The notes under the pieces: model-generated
Told to the model about the DNA's origin: nothing
What the model saw: the letters and a program-made list of their open reading frames with translations, nothing else
The model's database searches: none
Translations under genes and position numbers: made by a program
Assembly: GCA_018825335.1 (NCBI GenBank)
Contig: JAHJEW010000002.1
Coordinates: 1-6,189 of the forward strand
Length of the DNA: 6,189 nt
DNA from: Patescibacteria group bacterium
Lineage (GTDB): Bacteria; Patescibacteriota; Gracilibacteria; UBA1369
Direction of reading: 5' to 3'
Part shown: positions 6,124 through 6,189 of the stretch, piece after piece
How positions within the stretch are numbered: the first letter of the stretch is position 1
Layout: every line of letters starts with the position of its first letter

Positions 6124-6144
6124 CTCTGTATCTTCTCCCCAGAG
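6124..6144 (-). other. Short stem-loop in the uvrA leader
   Basis: CTCTG and CAGAG (6124-6128 with 6140-6144) form a 5-bp stem around an 11-base loop, which in the minus transcript contains GGGAGAAG. The purine run is about 38 bases before the ATG, too far for a normal ribosome site. It does not fit the E. coli CTGT-N8-ACAG or the Bacillus GAAC-N4-GTTC LexA sites, so SOS control is not shown. Confidence 0.25.
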
Positions 6145-6151
6145 CTGGCTG

Positions 6152-6180
6152 AGTTTAGCACAGTTTTTGCGTTTTGGCAA
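6152..6180 (-). promoter_or_regulatory. uvrA promoter, sigma70 type with extended -10
   Basis: On the minus strand TTGCCA (6180-6175; five of six consensus bases) is followed after exactly 17 bases by TAAACT (6157-6152; four of six), with TG one base before the -10 box. A start near 6145 gives a leader of about 52 bases. This is the best promoter in the window and it lies at the right place for uvrA. Bases 6181-6189 hold nothing recognisable. Confidence 0.6.
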
Positions 6181-6189
6181 GGGTACGGA

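Noticed and set aside
6094..6189. LexA/SOS box upstream of uvrA
   Set aside because: Neither CTGT-N8-ACAG nor GAAC-N4-GTTC is present; the CTCTG/CAGAG pair has the wrong sequence and spacing.

Overview
The window looks like bacterial chromosome, most likely from an uncultured lineage. My best guess is the Candidate Phyla Radiation (Patescibacteria). That guess rests on secreted Cys-containing proteins I cannot assign, the lack of strong Shine-Dalgarno sites before most starts, and an AT-rich spacer-borne inverted repeat of a style I associate with these genomes. It is inference; only UvrA is a marker gene, and it was not placed on a tree. Stops used are TAA and TAG, and nothing suggests a recoded genetic code.

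Left part (1-2178, + strand): two adjacent genes of unknown function. The first is cut by the left edge. It begins (as visible) with a Gly/Ala-rich, glycine-zipper-like tract, then a Pro/Ala-rich linker, then a Cys-containing domain with one CxxCH and a helical tail. The second has a clear signal peptide and a mostly helical mature part with six cysteines. Both end in the same short pattern, C-T-x5-K-[E/Q]-C, which suggests they belong to one extracytoplasmic system with disulfide-closed C termini.

Middle (2179-3201): the + operon ends in a long, nearly perfect inverted repeat (2184-2263). It faces a convergent minus-strand operon of two small genes: an excisionase/MerR-like helix-turn-helix protein (2552-2866) and, overlapping its end by 11 bases, a 59-residue four-cysteine zinc-ribbon protein (2383-2562). 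A stem-loop at 2271-2302 could terminate that operon. Upstream of the helix-turn-helix gene are two candidate promoters, a 15-bp dyad across the proximal -10 box, two blocks of 10-bp-periodic AT-rich repeats set 100 bp apart in register, and one DnaA-box-like site. The layout suggests an autoregulated DNA-binding protein next to its own sites, or a small replication/segregation-type locus; neither is proven.

Right part (3202-6189, - strand): a complete uvrA, the DNA damage-recognition ATPase of nucleotide excision repair, with a good extended -10 promoter just inside the right edge. uvrB and uvrC are not in the window.

The most interesting parts are the secreted pair with its shared C-terminal cysteine motif, and the small helix-turn-helix/zinc-ribbon operon with its repeat-rich control region.
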